A stretch of 64,000 nt of DNA from an uncultured Bacteroides sp. (GCF_910586915.1 NZ_CAJULN010000010.1:31692-95691); one strand, 5' to 3'; shown: positions 39,645 to 49,230, counted from the first letter of the stretch. Made by a program: numbers and translations. Notes: generated by a model from the sequence alone, not told the origin.

Positions 39645-39666
39645 AGTGTGTCGTTTTTTAGCTTGG

Positions 39667-39674
39667 CAAATGTA
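39667..39674 (-). promoter_or_regulatory. cstA: Predicted -7 box of cstA
   Basis: CAAATGTA on plus reads TACATTTG on minus, an exact TAnnTTTG, giving a short leader of about 15 bases to the ATG at 39644. No clear -33 match. Confidence 0.4.
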
Positions 39675-39716
39675 ACATAATCCCATGAAACAGCCCAACA
39701 ATACCGACACTTTTAC

Positions 39717-39724
39717 TAACTTTG
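39717..39724 (+). promoter_or_regulatory. Predicted -7 box of the second GHL10 gene
   Basis: TAACTTTG lies 29 bases before the ATG at 39753, the same layout as at uvrA. The -33 element is not obvious. Confidence 0.45.
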
Positions 39725-39752
39725 CAGGGTTTTAAAACAAAAAATAAAGAAT

Positions 39753-41210
39753 ATGCATCGGTATATTTTCATTCTTTCACTTTTATTCCCTTTCCTCTCT
39801 GCAACCGCACAGCCCAAGCACGAGGTTCGTGCCGCCTGGCTTACGGCTTTGTATGGCCTCGACTGGCCACGCACACGTGCGCTCAACCCGCAAAGCATCC
39901 GCAAACAGAAGGAAGAATTGGTGGATATTCTCGACAAACTGAAAGCTGCCAACTTCAACACCGTCTTGTTTCAGACGCGCACCCGTGGAGATGTGTTATA
40001 CCCCTCGTCCATCGAACCTTTCAACGCTATCCTGACCGGGAAATCCGGCGGAAATCCCGGATACGACCCGCTTGCTTTTGCCATCGAAGAGTGCCATAAG
40101 CGGGGTATGGAGTGCCATGCCTGGATGGTGACCGTGCCGTTGGGAAACAAAAAGCACATAGCTTCGCTCGGCAACCGTTCGGTCACCCAACGGGCGAAAA
40201 ACATTTGTGTAGCTTATAAGAATGAATATTTTCTCAATCCGGGACATCCGGAGACTAAGGAGTATCTGATGAAATTGGTGCGGGAGGTCGTAGGCCGTTA
40301 TGATATAGACGGGGTGCATTTCGACTACCTGCGTTATCCGGAAAATGCGCCTTTGTTCCCCGACAAGAACGACTTCCGCCGATATGGCAAAGGACGTACC
40401 CTCGAACAGTGGCGGAGGGATAACATCTCGGAAATCGTACGCTATATATATAAAGGTGTAAAAGCCATGAAACCGTGGGTGAAGGTGAGTGCCAGCCCGG
40501 TAGGAAAATACCGGGATACCTCGCGCTATCCTTCCCGTGGATGGAACGCTTTCTTCACCGTCTTTCAGGACCCGCAAGGATGGCTTGGCGAAGGCGTCAT
40601 GGACCAGATATATCCGATGATGTATTTCCAGGGAAACAACTTCTACCCGTTCGCCCTCGACTGGCAGGAACAGAGCAACGGACGGCAAGTGATTCCGGGA
40701 CTGGGTATCTACTTCCTTCATCCCGACGAAGGCAAATGGACGCGTGATGAGATAGACCGGCAGATAAACTTCATCCGCCACCATCAAATGGCGGGCGAGG
40801 GACACTACCGGGTGAAATATCTGATGGAAAACACGCAAGGTATTTACGACGAACTTTCCGGCAACTTCTACGCATATCCGGCGTTGCAGCCTCCCATGCC
40901 CTGGCTCGACAACGTTCCGCCTACGGCTCCCTCCGGAGCGGAAATGGCCCGCACCGACAACGGATATACGGAGTTGAAATGGCAGGCTGCTACCGACAAC
41001 GACCCGCACAACCCGCCGATGTACGTCATTTACGCTTCCAACGACTATCCGGTAGACACCAACCGACCGGAAAATATCCTTGCGCAGAATGTCAGAGAGA
41101 CAAGTTACGTCTATGCTCCTATCCTGCCGTGGAAGGCTAAAAGGTATTTCGCCGTTACGGCGGTAGACCGTTGCGGGAATGAAAGTGCTGCGATACAATT
41201 CCCTCAGTAA
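39753..41210 (+). CDS. GHL10-family putative glycosidase, secreted (paralogue)
   Basis: A 485-residue exported protein (signal peptide ending near LSATAQ). Same family as the protein at 33004: HEVRAAWLTALYGLDWP, FNTVLFQTRTRGDVLYPSS, ECHAWMVTVPLG, and YDIDGVHFDYLRYP where the family acidic residue is expected, plus a C-terminal fibronectin-III-like domain (about 385-485). The two paralogues differ in loops and probably act on different substrates. Monocistronic, divergent from cstA; a palindrome cluster lies 56 bp downstream. Confidence 0.88.
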   Translation: MHRYIFILSLLFPFLSATAQPKHEVRAAWLTALYGLDWPRTRALNPQSIRKQKEELVDILDKLKAANFNTVLFQTRTRGDVLYPSSIEPFNAILTGKSGGNPGYDPLAFAIEECHKRGMECHAWMVTVPLGNKKHIASLGNRSVTQRAKNICVAYKNEYFLNPGHPETKEYLMKLVREVVGRYDIDGVHFDYLRYPENAPLFPDKNDFRRYGKGRTLEQWRRDNISEIVRYIYKGVKAMKPWVKVSASPVGKYRDTSRYPSRGWNAFFTVFQDPQGWLGEGVMDQIYPMMYFQGNNFYPFALDWQEQSNGRQVIPGLGIYFLHPDEGKWTRDEIDRQINFIRHHQMAGEGHYRVKYLMENTQGIYDELSGNFYAYPALQPPMPWLDNVPPTAPSGAEMARTDNGYTELKWQAATDNDPHNPPMYVIYASNDYPVDTNRPENILAQNVRETSYVYAPILPWKAKRYFAVTAVDRCGNESAAIQFPQ

Positions 41211-41265
41211 CCAACAGGACTCCATCCGCAGCCTGTCGGGATTCTCTTTTTCTTCCACCGTTTTT

Positions 41266-41354
41266 TCGTTCCACTATAGTGGGGCGAACGGAACACTGTA
41301 GTTTTCCTTGCGTTCCACTATAGTGGAACGCAAAGACCACCATAGTGGAACGAA
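41266..41354. repeat. Cluster of CCACTATAGTGG palindromes
   Basis: A perfect 26-bp palindrome spans 41308-41333 (centre CCACTATAGTGG, flanked by GCGTT/AACGC). A near-perfect copy is at 41266-41288, and a half copy at 41338-41354 that is the reverse complement of the first copy with one mismatch. A degenerate unit lies at 41290-41306. The cluster follows the second GHL10 gene, and no gene lies in the 287-bp gap to 41498. Confidence 0.9.
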
Positions 41355-41497
41355 ATAAATCTCCCCAGCGAAGCATCTCCCGACAGGCATCCGGTCCGAA
41401 AGAAAATGAACCCCAAATTATAACGCCTTTTGACATACCGGAAACAGAATATTACGAAAATAATGATTACCTTTGAAGCACTAAAAGGAAAAGAACA

Positions 41498-43069
41498 ATG
41501 AATGACCTGCTTCGTAAACTCCCCATCGGGATACAGACTTTTGAGAAACTTCGCAAGGGTGATTATCTATACGTAGATAAAACCGAACTTGTATGGAAAA
41601 TAGCTTATACCTCCACGCCATACTTTCTAAGCCGTCCACGCCGTTTCGGTAAAAGTCTACTCCTCTCCACCTTCGAGGCCTACTTTGAAGGAAAGAGAGA
41701 ACTTTTTGAAGGTCTTGCCATCGAAAAGTTGGAGACGAAATGGGAGAAGCACCCTGTGCTGCATCTGGATTTGAACGCCGAAAAGTACGATTCTCCGGAG
41801 AGACTCTATGATATTCTCAGCCGCCAACTCACCCTGTGGGAAATGCAATATGGCAAAGGAATGGACGAAAACACGCTTTCCGGCCGTTTTTCCGGCATCA
41901 TCCGCCGTGCTTACGAACAGACGGGCAGCAGCGTCGTTGTCTTGGTGGACGAATACGACAAACCTCTGCTGCAAGCACTGGACAACGACGAGTTGCTGGA
42001 CGACTACCGCAAGACGCTGAAAGCCTTTTACGGCGTATTAAAAAGTGCCGACCGCTACCTGCGTTTCGTCTTTCTCACAGGAGTGACGAAATTTTCGCAG
42101 GTAAGTGTATTCAGCGACCTTAACCAGTTGCAGGACATCACCTTATGGCCCGACTACGGCACTCTCTGCGGCATCACCCTTCAAGAGTTGTTAGCCACCT
42201 TCCAACCGGAAATAGAAATACTTGCCGACAATAATTCCATTTCGTACGAGGAAGCAGTGGCACGAATGACGCGTCTCTACGACGGCTATCATTTTTGCAT
42301 CCACTCGGCAGGTATCTTCAATCCGTTCAGTGTACTGAATGTGCTGAAGTCAAAAGTGTTCGACAATTATTGGTTTCAGACCGGCACACCGACTTTCCTC
42401 GTCGAGATGCTGCAAAAAACCGAATACGACCTGCGCACGCTGCTCGACGGTATCGAAGCGCCATCCTCCATGTTTTCCGAATATCGCGTGGATTCCAACA
42501 ACCCGATTCCGCTGATTTATCAAAGCGGCTATCTGACGATAAAATCCTACGATGAGCGTTTTCGTAACTATCTGCTGGAGTTTCCTAACGACGAGGTTCG
42601 TTATGGTTTTATGGATTTCTTAGTACCATTTTACACCGGCATAAAAAATAACGATCAAGGTTTTTATATCGGCAAATTCATTAATGAGTTAGAGAGTGGC
42701 GATTACGACTCCTTCCTCACCCGCCTGCAAGCCTTCTTCGCCGATTTCAACTACGAGCTGAACGAGCAGACAGAACGTCATTACCAGGTAGTTTTCTACA
42801 TTGTATTCAAACTCATGGGACAATTTACCGAAGCCGAAGTGCGCAGCGCACGCGGCCGTGCGGACGCTGTGGTAAAAACTCCTAAATACATCTATGTTTT
42901 CGAGTTCAAGCTGCATGATACGGCAGAAGTCGCCTTGAAGCAGATTGACGATAAAGGCTATCTGATACCGTATCAGGCAGACGGACGTGAAGTGATAAAG
43001 ATAGGTGTGGAATTCAGTGCGGAAAAGCGCAACATCAGCCGTTGGCTGTGCGGACGGATGGAGTCATAG
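41498..43069 (+). CDS. AAA-ATPase-like protein with C-terminal PD-(D/E)XK nuclease-like domain
   Basis: A 523-residue cytoplasmic protein. The N-terminal half is the AAA-ATPase_like family (PF09820 type): FLSRPRRFGKSLLLST gives an unusual Walker A (G51-K52-S53), and LVDEYDKPLL gives Walker B (D151, E152). The C-terminal third fits the PD-(D/E)XK-9 domain, with the acidic residue in GRADAVV and E-x-K in VFEFKL. Such proteins are abundant in Bacteroides, often in variable copies; their role is unknown, with defence or nucleic-acid processing suggested only by the nuclease-like fold. Its 3' end overlaps the convergent neighbour by 35 bp. Confidence 0.9.
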   Translation: MNDLLRKLPIGIQTFEKLRKGDYLYVDKTELVWKIAYTSTPYFLSRPRRFGKSLLLSTFEAYFEGKRELFEGLAIEKLETKWEKHPVLHLDLNAEKYDSPERLYDILSRQLTLWEMQYGKGMDENTLSGRFSGIIRRAYEQTGSSVVVLVDEYDKPLLQALDNDELLDDYRKTLKAFYGVLKSADRYLRFVFLTGVTKFSQVSVFSDLNQLQDITLWPDYGTLCGITLQELLATFQPEIEILADNNSISYEEAVARMTRLYDGYHFCIHSAGIFNPFSVLNVLKSKVFDNYWFQTGTPTFLVEMLQKTEYDLRTLLDGIEAPSSMFSEYRVDSNNPIPLIYQSGYLTIKSYDERFRNYLLEFPNDEVRYGFMDFLVPFYTGIKNNDQGFYIGKFINELESGDYDSFLTRLQAFFADFNYELNEQTERHYQVVFYIVFKLMGQFTEAEVRSARGRADAVVKTPKYIYVFEFKLHDTAEVALKQIDDKGYLIPYQADGREVIKIGVEFSAEKRNISRWLCGRMES

Positions 43070-44270
43070 CACCATCCAGAGAGCCGACGATAACCCACGC
43101 CCGATAGCAGCTCCTTCTATGCACAGGAACCAAAGGCAAGTAACCGGCGTACACCCGTCCTTCCCTTATTTCCAACGGATAGGCCACCGACATTCGTTCG
43201 TGTTCTTTCAAGGCTTCGCCCTCCGAAGGGTGATAGTCAATACAAAAACGCCCGGTTGCGTCAGGATGCACATAGCGGTCGTATAAGAAACGCGTCAGGA
43301 CTCCCATATTCATGCGCAGATTGATTTCCACGCAAGGATGAATCCGGAAAACCGGATTTTCACCTTCCGGAAACCGGCAAATCATCATATCCACCCCAAG
43401 ATAGCCCCTGTAGATAGTTCCCACCCATGCAGAAAGCCGGTCTTTCAACTGACTTTCCAAAAGCATCAAAGCCCCCAAAGGAACATACTGCGAAAGCTGC
43501 CGCCGGATGTCTTCATTGGAAAGCAGGCAATTCCCTTCGTACATCCCGCTCTTTCCGGTATGGAAAAGAGAGTATCCCGCAAACCTCACTTCACCTGCAC
43601 CGTCGGAATAAAACTCCATCGCAAAATCTTCCACCTTATTATATATAGGCTCCGCAATAACTCCGCCCTGCACCGCAGCCACACGCGAACACCAGCCCGA
43701 AATGAAAGGAGTAAATATCCCCTTGCACCAATTCAGCCCCTTGCCACTCCCCGAAAGCGGAGCTTTCAGCAGACATCGCTCCCGTTCTTCCACAAAGTTT
43801 TTCCACTCTTCCGGCGTCTGCAAATAATAAGATTCTCCACAGAAATACGCATTCAACTGCAACTCCGGAAGCAACGACACTGCTTTGGAACGGTGCGAAC
43901 ATTCACGCCAATCCGCCAACTGCCCCACAGAGGGAAGCAACGACTCCGCCACTCCCAACCCCGAAAGCCGCTTCCGCAAAGCCGCATCCCATCCCCACGG
44001 GCGAATGTCGCAATCCGGTTCAGCAGCCAGTTCTGGCTCCGTCATCAGACACACCGGAATATCCAACAACTGTTGCATCCGTTTCAAATAATCAAGGTTG
44101 TAGGCCGACGGAGCCAACACCGCACTCCCCTCCTCCGCATACCACACCGGAAGCAAAGCCAACTCGGAAGCCATCCGCCTGGCAGAAGCCGGAGCCATAT
44201 AGTTCGCCTCGCCGCCGGCAAGTGCCAAATCGTGCTCAGGATTGAATATATAAAGCGTCTTTTCAGCCAT
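43035..44270 (-). CDS. Hypothetical protein with ATP-grasp-like features
   Basis: A 411-residue cytoplasmic protein starting MAEKTLYIFNPEHDLALAGG; an upstream extension to 44333 was rejected. I do not know a named family. Residues 169-178 (KAPLSGSGKG) look like the nucleotide-binding loop of an ATP-grasp enzyme, Glu207 (AEP) and Asp294 (GVDMM) fall at plausible positions, and E315-I-N-L-R319 resembles the metal-binding E-x-N-x-R motif. An ATP-dependent ligase is therefore possible, of unknown substrate. It sits between two ATPase genes, tail to tail with the first (35-bp overlap) and divergent from the second. Confidence 0.75.
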   Translation of the reverse strand: MAEKTLYIFNPEHDLALAGGEANYMAPASARRMASELALLPVWYAEEGSAVLAPSAYNLDYLKRMQQLLDIPVCLMTEPELAAEPDCDIRPWGWDAALRKRLSGLGVAESLLPSVGQLADWRECSHRSKAVSLLPELQLNAYFCGESYYLQTPEEWKNFVEERERCLLKAPLSGSGKGLNWCKGIFTPFISGWCSRVAAVQGGVIAEPIYNKVEDFAMEFYSDGAGEVRFAGYSLFHTGKSGMYEGNCLLSNEDIRRQLSQYVPLGALMLLESQLKDRLSAWVGTIYRGYLGVDMMICRFPEGENPVFRIHPCVEINLRMNMGVLTRFLYDRYVHPDATGRFCIDYHPSEGEALKEHERMSVAYPLEIREGRVYAGYLPLVPVHRRSCYRAWVIVGSLDGAMTPSVRTANG

Positions 44271-44376
44271 CTCAAACAAATTCAAAACATTCCACTGCAA
44301 ATATATACAGGAAATAGTCAAGACGGGACACAATAGGCGGAAAGTTGAAGTTATAACACAATTTTGCCATCTCTAC

Positions 44377-44407
44377 TTTGCAAATCCTAAAAAAAGCCCT
44401 ATATTTG
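44377..44407 (+). promoter_or_regulatory. Predicted promoter of the AAA_14/DUF4143 gene
   Basis: TTTG (44377-44380), 19 bp, then TATATTTG (44400-44407): perfect in sequence and spacing. The leader to ATG at 44432 would be under 20 bases. Confidence 0.75.
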
Positions 44408-44431
44408 CCATCCGAATAACAAAGAACAGAA

Positions 44432-45610
44432 ATGGAAGCATTCTACCGCACACACGCCTACCTTGTCGAGCACACCAATGCCCCCGTCCGCCGCGACCTC
44501 ATGGACGAGATAGACTGGAGCCATCGCCTGATTGGTATCAAAGGGACCCGTGGCGTAGGAAAAACCACATTCCTGCTCCAATATGCGAAAGAGAAATTCG
44601 GAACCGACCGTTCGTGCCTGTTCATCAACATGAACAATTTCTATTTCTCCGGACACAGCATTGTAGACTTTGCCAACGAGTTTCAGAAACGCGGAGGGAA
44701 AGTGCTACTCATCGACCAGGTATTCAAATACCCGGAATGGAGCAAGGAGTTGCGTATGTGTTACGACCGTTTCCCAAAGCTGAAAATCGTATTTACCGGC
44801 TCGTCCGTCATGCGGCTCAAGGAAGAAAACCTCGAACTGCACGATGTAGCGAAGAGCTACAACCTGCGTGGCTTCTCTTTCCGTGAGTTCCTCAACTTGC
44901 AGACAGGAATGAAATTCCGTTCCTACAGCCTCGAAGAGATTCTCAGCTCGCACGAACAGATAGCCAAAGGAGTGCTTTCCAAAGTCCGCCCGCTGGACTA
45001 TTTCCAGGACTACCTGCATCATGGATTCTACCCGTTCTTCCTCGAGAAACGCAACTTCTCGGAAAACCTGCTGAAGACCATGAACATGATGGTGGAAGTA
45101 GACATACTGCTCATCAAGCAGATAGAACTGAAATACCTTTCAAAGATAAAAAAACTGCTCTACCTGCTCGCCGTAGACGGCCCGAAAGCCCCGAACGTGA
45201 GCCAGTTGGCAACCGACATACAGACATCACGCGCTACGGTGATGAACTACATCAAGTATCTGGCAGACGCACGTCTCATTAACTTAGTCTACCCCAACGG
45301 AGAGGAATTTCCGAAAAAACCGTCCAAGATAATGATGCACAACTCCAACCTGATGTACTCCATCTACCCCGTGAAAGTGGAAGAGCAGGATGTATTGGAT
45401 ACCTTCTTCGCCAACTCCCTGTGGAAAGACCACAAGATACACAAAGGTGACAAGAACGTGTCGTTCATGGTGGACGAGGTGATGCCGTTCAAAATCTGCC
45501 AGGAAGGAGCCAAGATAAAAAACAATCCCAGCGTGACATACGCGCTGCACAAGGCGGAAATAGGACGCGCCAACCAGATTCCACTCTGGATGTTCGGCTT
45601 TTTGTATTGA
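44432..45610 (+). CDS. AAA_14/DUF4143 ATPase with altered Walker B
   Basis: A 392-residue protein. Walker A is GTRGVGKTT (38-46). Walker B reads VLLIDQVFKYPEW: Asp95 is present but the following residue, normally the catalytic Glu, is Gln96. A DUF4143 domain with a winged-helix-like portion follows (about 210-330; KAPNVSQLATDIQTSRATVMNYIKYL). DUF4143 ATPases are common in anaerobic bacteria with no settled function. It has its own promoter and is followed after 35 bp by nifJ, which may have a separate promoter that I could not identify. Confidence 0.9.
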   Translation: MEAFYRTHAYLVEHTNAPVRRDLMDEIDWSHRLIGIKGTRGVGKTTFLLQYAKEKFGTDRSCLFINMNNFYFSGHSIVDFANEFQKRGGKVLLIDQVFKYPEWSKELRMCYDRFPKLKIVFTGSSVMRLKEENLELHDVAKSYNLRGFSFREFLNLQTGMKFRSYSLEEILSSHEQIAKGVLSKVRPLDYFQDYLHHGFYPFFLEKRNFSENLLKTMNMMVEVDILLIKQIELKYLSKIKKLLYLLAVDGPKAPNVSQLATDIQTSRATVMNYIKYLADARLINLVYPNGEEFPKKPSKIMMHNSNLMYSIYPVKVEEQDVLDTFFANSLWKDHKIHKGDKNVSFMVDEVMPFKICQEGAKIKNNPSVTYALHKAEIGRANQIPLWMFGFLY

Positions 45611-45645
45611 ACAAGGATTTATTTACTTAAATATTTAAATTAGTT

Positions 45646-48600
45646 ATGACTAAACAGAAGAAATTCATCACTTGTGATGGTAACCAGGCTGCCGCACATA
45701 TCTCGTATATGTTCTCGGAAGTAGCAGCTATCTACCCCATCACCCCTTCTTCGACTATGGCTGAGTACGTAGACGAATGGGCTGCCGCAGGACGCAAAAA
45801 CATCTTCGGCGAAACAGTATTGGTACAGGAAATGCAATCTGAAGGCGGTGCTGCCGGTGCAGTGCACGGTTCTCTGCAGGCAGGTGCGCTGACTACCACT
45901 TACACTGCTTCACAGGGTCTTCTCCTGATGATTCCCAATATGTACAAAATAGCCGGTGAATTCCTGCCGTGCGTATTCCATGTATCAGCCCGTACGCTGG
46001 CTTCTCACGCACTGTGTATCTTCGGCGACCACCAGGACGTAATGTCTGCACGCCAGACAGGTTTCGCTATGTTGGCAGAAGGTTCCGTACAGGAAGTTAT
46101 GGATTTGGCCGGTGTGGCACACTTGGCTACCATCAAGTCACGCGTACCGTTTGTCAACTTCTTCGACGGTTTCCGTACTTCTCACGAAATCCAGAAGATT
46201 GAAATGTTGGAAAACGAAGACCTGGCTCCGCTGGTTGACCAGCAGGCGTTGGCCGAATTCCGCGCACGTGCACTTAACCCGATGAATCCGGTGGCACGCG
46301 GTATGGCCGAAAACCCCGACCACTTCTTCCAACATCGCGAATCATGCAATAACTACTACGAAGCAGTTCCGGCTATCGTGGAAGAATACATGAACGAAAT
46401 TTCCAAAATCACAGGCCGCAAATACGGTTTGTTCGACTACTACGGAGCAGAAGATGCAGAACGCGTTATTATCGCAATGGGTTCCGTAACGGAAGCTGCG
46501 CGCGAAGCTATCGACTACTTGGTGGCAAACGGCGAAAAAGTAGGTTTGGTTGCCGTACACTTGTACCGTCCGTTCTCTGCCAAACATTTCCTGGCTGCCG
46601 TACCTAAGACTGCAAAGACCATCGCCGTACTCGACCGTACCAAAGAACCGGGTGCAAACGGTGAACCTTTGTACTTGGATGTCAAAGACTGTTTCTACGG
46701 TATGGAAAATGCTCCGGTTATCGTTGGCGGACGCTACGGTTTGGGCTCCAAAGATACGACTCCGGCACAAATCATCGCCGTATTCAAGAACTTGGCTATG
46801 CCGATGCCGAAGAATCACTTCACCATCGGTATCGTAGACGACGTTACCTTCACTTCACTTCCGCAGGAAGAAGAAATCGCTTTGGGCGGCGAAGGTATGT
46901 TCGAAGCCAAATTCTACGGTTTGGGTGCCGACGGTACGGTAGGCGCCAACAAGAACTCCGTGAAGATTATCGGTGACAATACTGACAAGCATTGTCAGGC
47001 TTACTTCTCTTACGACTCTAAGAAGTCGGGCGGTTTCACTTGCTCTCACCTGCGTTTCGGCGATAACCCGATTCGTTCTACTTATTTGGTAAATACGCCG
47101 AACTTCGTTGCTTGCCACGTTCAGGCTTACCTGCATATGTATGACGTGACACGCGGTCTGCGCAAGAACGGTTCTTTCTTGCTGAACACTATCTGGGAAG
47201 GCGAAGAACTCGCCAAGAACCTGCCTAACAAGGTTAAGAAATATTTTGCACAGAATAACATTTCCGTATATTATATCAACGCAACTCAGATTGCACAGGA
47301 AATCGGTTTGGGCAACCGTACCAACACGATCCTTCAATCTGCATTCTTCCGTATCACAGGCGTTATTCCTGTAGAACAAGCTGTTGAGCAGATGAAGAAA
47401 TTCATCGTTAAGTCTTACGGCAAGAAGGGTGAAGACGTTGTCAACAAGAACTATGCTGCTGTTGACCGTGGTGGTGAATACAAGACTCTGACCGTAGACC
47501 CCGCATGGACTAACCTGCCGGACGATGCGAAGGCTGAAAACAACGACCCCGCATTCATCAACGAAGTGGTTCGTCCTATCAATGCACAGGACGGCGACTT
47601 GCTGCCGGTATCTGCTTTCAAGGGTATTGAAGACGGTACTTGGTATCAAGGCACGGCAAAATACGAAAAACGTGGTGTAGCTGCCTTCGTTCCTGAATGG
47701 AATCCGGAAAACTGTATCCAGTGTAACAAGTGTGCGTACGTTTGTCCTCACGCTGCTATCCGTCCGTTCGTGCTTGATGCAGAAGAACAGAAGGGTGCTC
47801 AGTTCACACAATTGAAAGCAGTAGGTAAAGCATTCGACGGCATGACTTTCCGTATGCAAGTAGACGTGCTTGACTGCTTGGGTTGCGGTAACTGTGCCGA
47901 CATCTGTCCGGGTAATCCGAAGAAGGGTGGCAAGGCATTGACCATGAAACACCTCGAAAGCCAATTGGCTGAAGCTGCCAACTGGACTTACTGCGTAGAC
48001 AACGTGAAGACTAAACAACATCTTGTTGACATCAAGGCTAACGTGAAGAACTCACAGTTCGCGACTCCATTGTTCGAGTTCTCCGGTGCTTGCTCAGGTT
48101 GTGGTGAAACTCCGTACGTGAAACTGATTTCTCAGTTGTTCGGTGACCGTGAAATGGTTGCTAACGCTACCGGATGTTCTTCTATCTACTCCGGCTCTGT
48201 TCCTTCTACTCCTTACACTAAGAACGAAAACGGTCATGGTCCTGCTTGGGCTAACTCACTGTTCGAGGACTTCTGTGAATTCGGTTTGGGTATGGAATTG
48301 GCTAACGAGAAGATGCGTGCCCGTATCGTGAAAGTGATGAACGAGGCTATTGCTGCCGAGTGTACTCCTGCTGAAGTGAAAGAATTGTTCACCGAATGGA
48401 TGAACAATATGCTGGATGCAGAAAAGACTAAGGAATTGGCAGCTAAAATTATTCCGGTTGTTGAAGCTAACAAGGATAAATGTAACCACTGCAAACAAAT
48501 CGCTGAACTGCAACAATATCTTGTTAAACGCAGCCAGTGGATTATCGGTGGTGACGGTGCTTCTTACGATATCGGTTACGGTGGCCTTGACCATGTAATC

Positions 48601-49197
48601 GCTTCCGGTAAGGACGTTAATATCCTTGTTCTGGATACTGAGGTTTACTCTAACACAGGTGGTCAGTCTTCTAAGGCTACTCCGGTAGGTGCTATCGCCA
48701 AGTTCGCTGCTGCCGGTAAGCGCGTACGTAAGAAAGACCTCGGTCTGATGGCTACTACTTACGGTTATGTATATGTTGCACAAATCGCTATGGGTGCCGA
48801 CCATGCTCAAACGCTGAAAGCTATCCGCGAAGCAGAAGCATATCCGGGACCATCTTTGATTATCGCTTACGCTCCGTGTATCAACCACGGTCTGAAAGCC
48901 GGTATGGGTAAGAGCCAAGAAGAAGAAGAAAAGGCTGTAGCATGCGGTTACTGGCACTTGTGGCGTTACAACCCGGCTTTGGAAGCTGAAGGCAAGAATC
49001 CGTTCCAGTTGGATAGCAAAGAACCGAACTGGGCTGATTTCCAAGGTTTCTTGAAGGGTGAAGTTCGTTACGCTTCTGTAATGAAACAATATCCTGCTGA
49101 AGCTGAAGAGTTGTTCAAAGCTGCTGAAGAGAACGCTAAATGGCGTTACAACAGCTACAAACGTCTGGCTAAAGAAAACTGGGGTGCTGCCGAATAA
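45646..49197 (+). CDS. nifJ: Pyruvate:ferredoxin (flavodoxin) oxidoreductase
   Basis: A 1183-residue single-chain PFOR. Domain order is typical: N-terminal pyrimidine-binding domain (AAIYPITPSSTMAEYVDEWA), core and gamma domains, two [4Fe-4S] motifs of the ferredoxin-like domain (from Cys690, CIQCNKCAYVCP; from Cys744, CLGCGNCADICP), a further CSGCGET motif, and the thiamine diphosphate site with G969-D-G and NTGGQSSK. It oxidises pyruvate to acetyl-CoA and CO2, passing electrons to ferredoxin, the central fermentation step. Codons are strongly biased to GGT, GCT, AAC and similar, unlike most neighbours, a mark of very high expression. Confidence 0.97.
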   Translation: MTKQKKFITCDGNQAAAHISYMFSEVAAIYPITPSSTMAEYVDEWAAAGRKNIFGETVLVQEMQSEGGAAGAVHGSLQAGALTTTYTASQGLLLMIPNMYKIAGEFLPCVFHVSARTLASHALCIFGDHQDVMSARQTGFAMLAEGSVQEVMDLAGVAHLATIKSRVPFVNFFDGFRTSHEIQKIEMLENEDLAPLVDQQALAEFRARALNPMNPVARGMAENPDHFFQHRESCNNYYEAVPAIVEEYMNEISKITGRKYGLFDYYGAEDAERVIIAMGSVTEAAREAIDYLVANGEKVGLVAVHLYRPFSAKHFLAAVPKTAKTIAVLDRTKEPGANGEPLYLDVKDCFYGMENAPVIVGGRYGLGSKDTTPAQIIAVFKNLAMPMPKNHFTIGIVDDVTFTSLPQEEEIALGGEGMFEAKFYGLGADGTVGANKNSVKIIGDNTDKHCQAYFSYDSKKSGGFTCSHLRFGDNPIRSTYLVNTPNFVACHVQAYLHMYDVTRGLRKNGSFLLNTIWEGEELAKNLPNKVKKYFAQNNISVYYINATQIAQEIGLGNRTNTILQSAFFRITGVIPVEQAVEQMKKFIVKSYGKKGEDVVNKNYAAVDRGGEYKTLTVDPAWTNLPDDAKAENNDPAFINEVVRPINAQDGDLLPVSAFKGIEDGTWYQGTAKYEKRGVAAFVPEWNPENCIQCNKCAYVCPHAAIRPFVLDAEEQKGAQFTQLKAVGKAFDGMTFRMQVDVLDCLGCGNCADICPGNPKKGGKALTMKHLESQLAEAANWTYCVDNVKTKQHLVDIKANVKNSQFATPLFEFSGACSGCGETPYVKLISQLFGDREMVANATGCSSIYSGSVPSTPYTKNENGHGPAWANSLFEDFCEFGLGMELANEKMRARIVKVMNEAIAAECTPAEVKELFTEWMNNMLDAEKTKELAAKIIPVVEANKDKCNHCKQIAELQQYLVKRSQWIIGGDGASYDIGYGGLDHVIASGKDVNILVLDTEVYSNTGGQSSKATPVGAIAKFAAAGKRVRKKDLGLMATTYGYVYVAQIAMGADHAQTLKAIREAEAYPGPSLIIAYAPCINHGLKAGMGKSQEEEEKAVACGYWHLWRYNPALEAEGKNPFQLDSKEPNWADFQGFLKGEVRYASVMKQYPAEAEELFKAAEENAKWRYNSYKRLAKENWGAAE

Positions 49198-49230
49198 TCG
49201 GTTGCCACACTGTTGACAGATAAATAATCA

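Noticed and set aside
41498..45610. Mobile element or defence island
   Set aside because: No transposase, integrase, terminal repeats or composition shift; only two ATPases of unknown role, which does not justify the claim.
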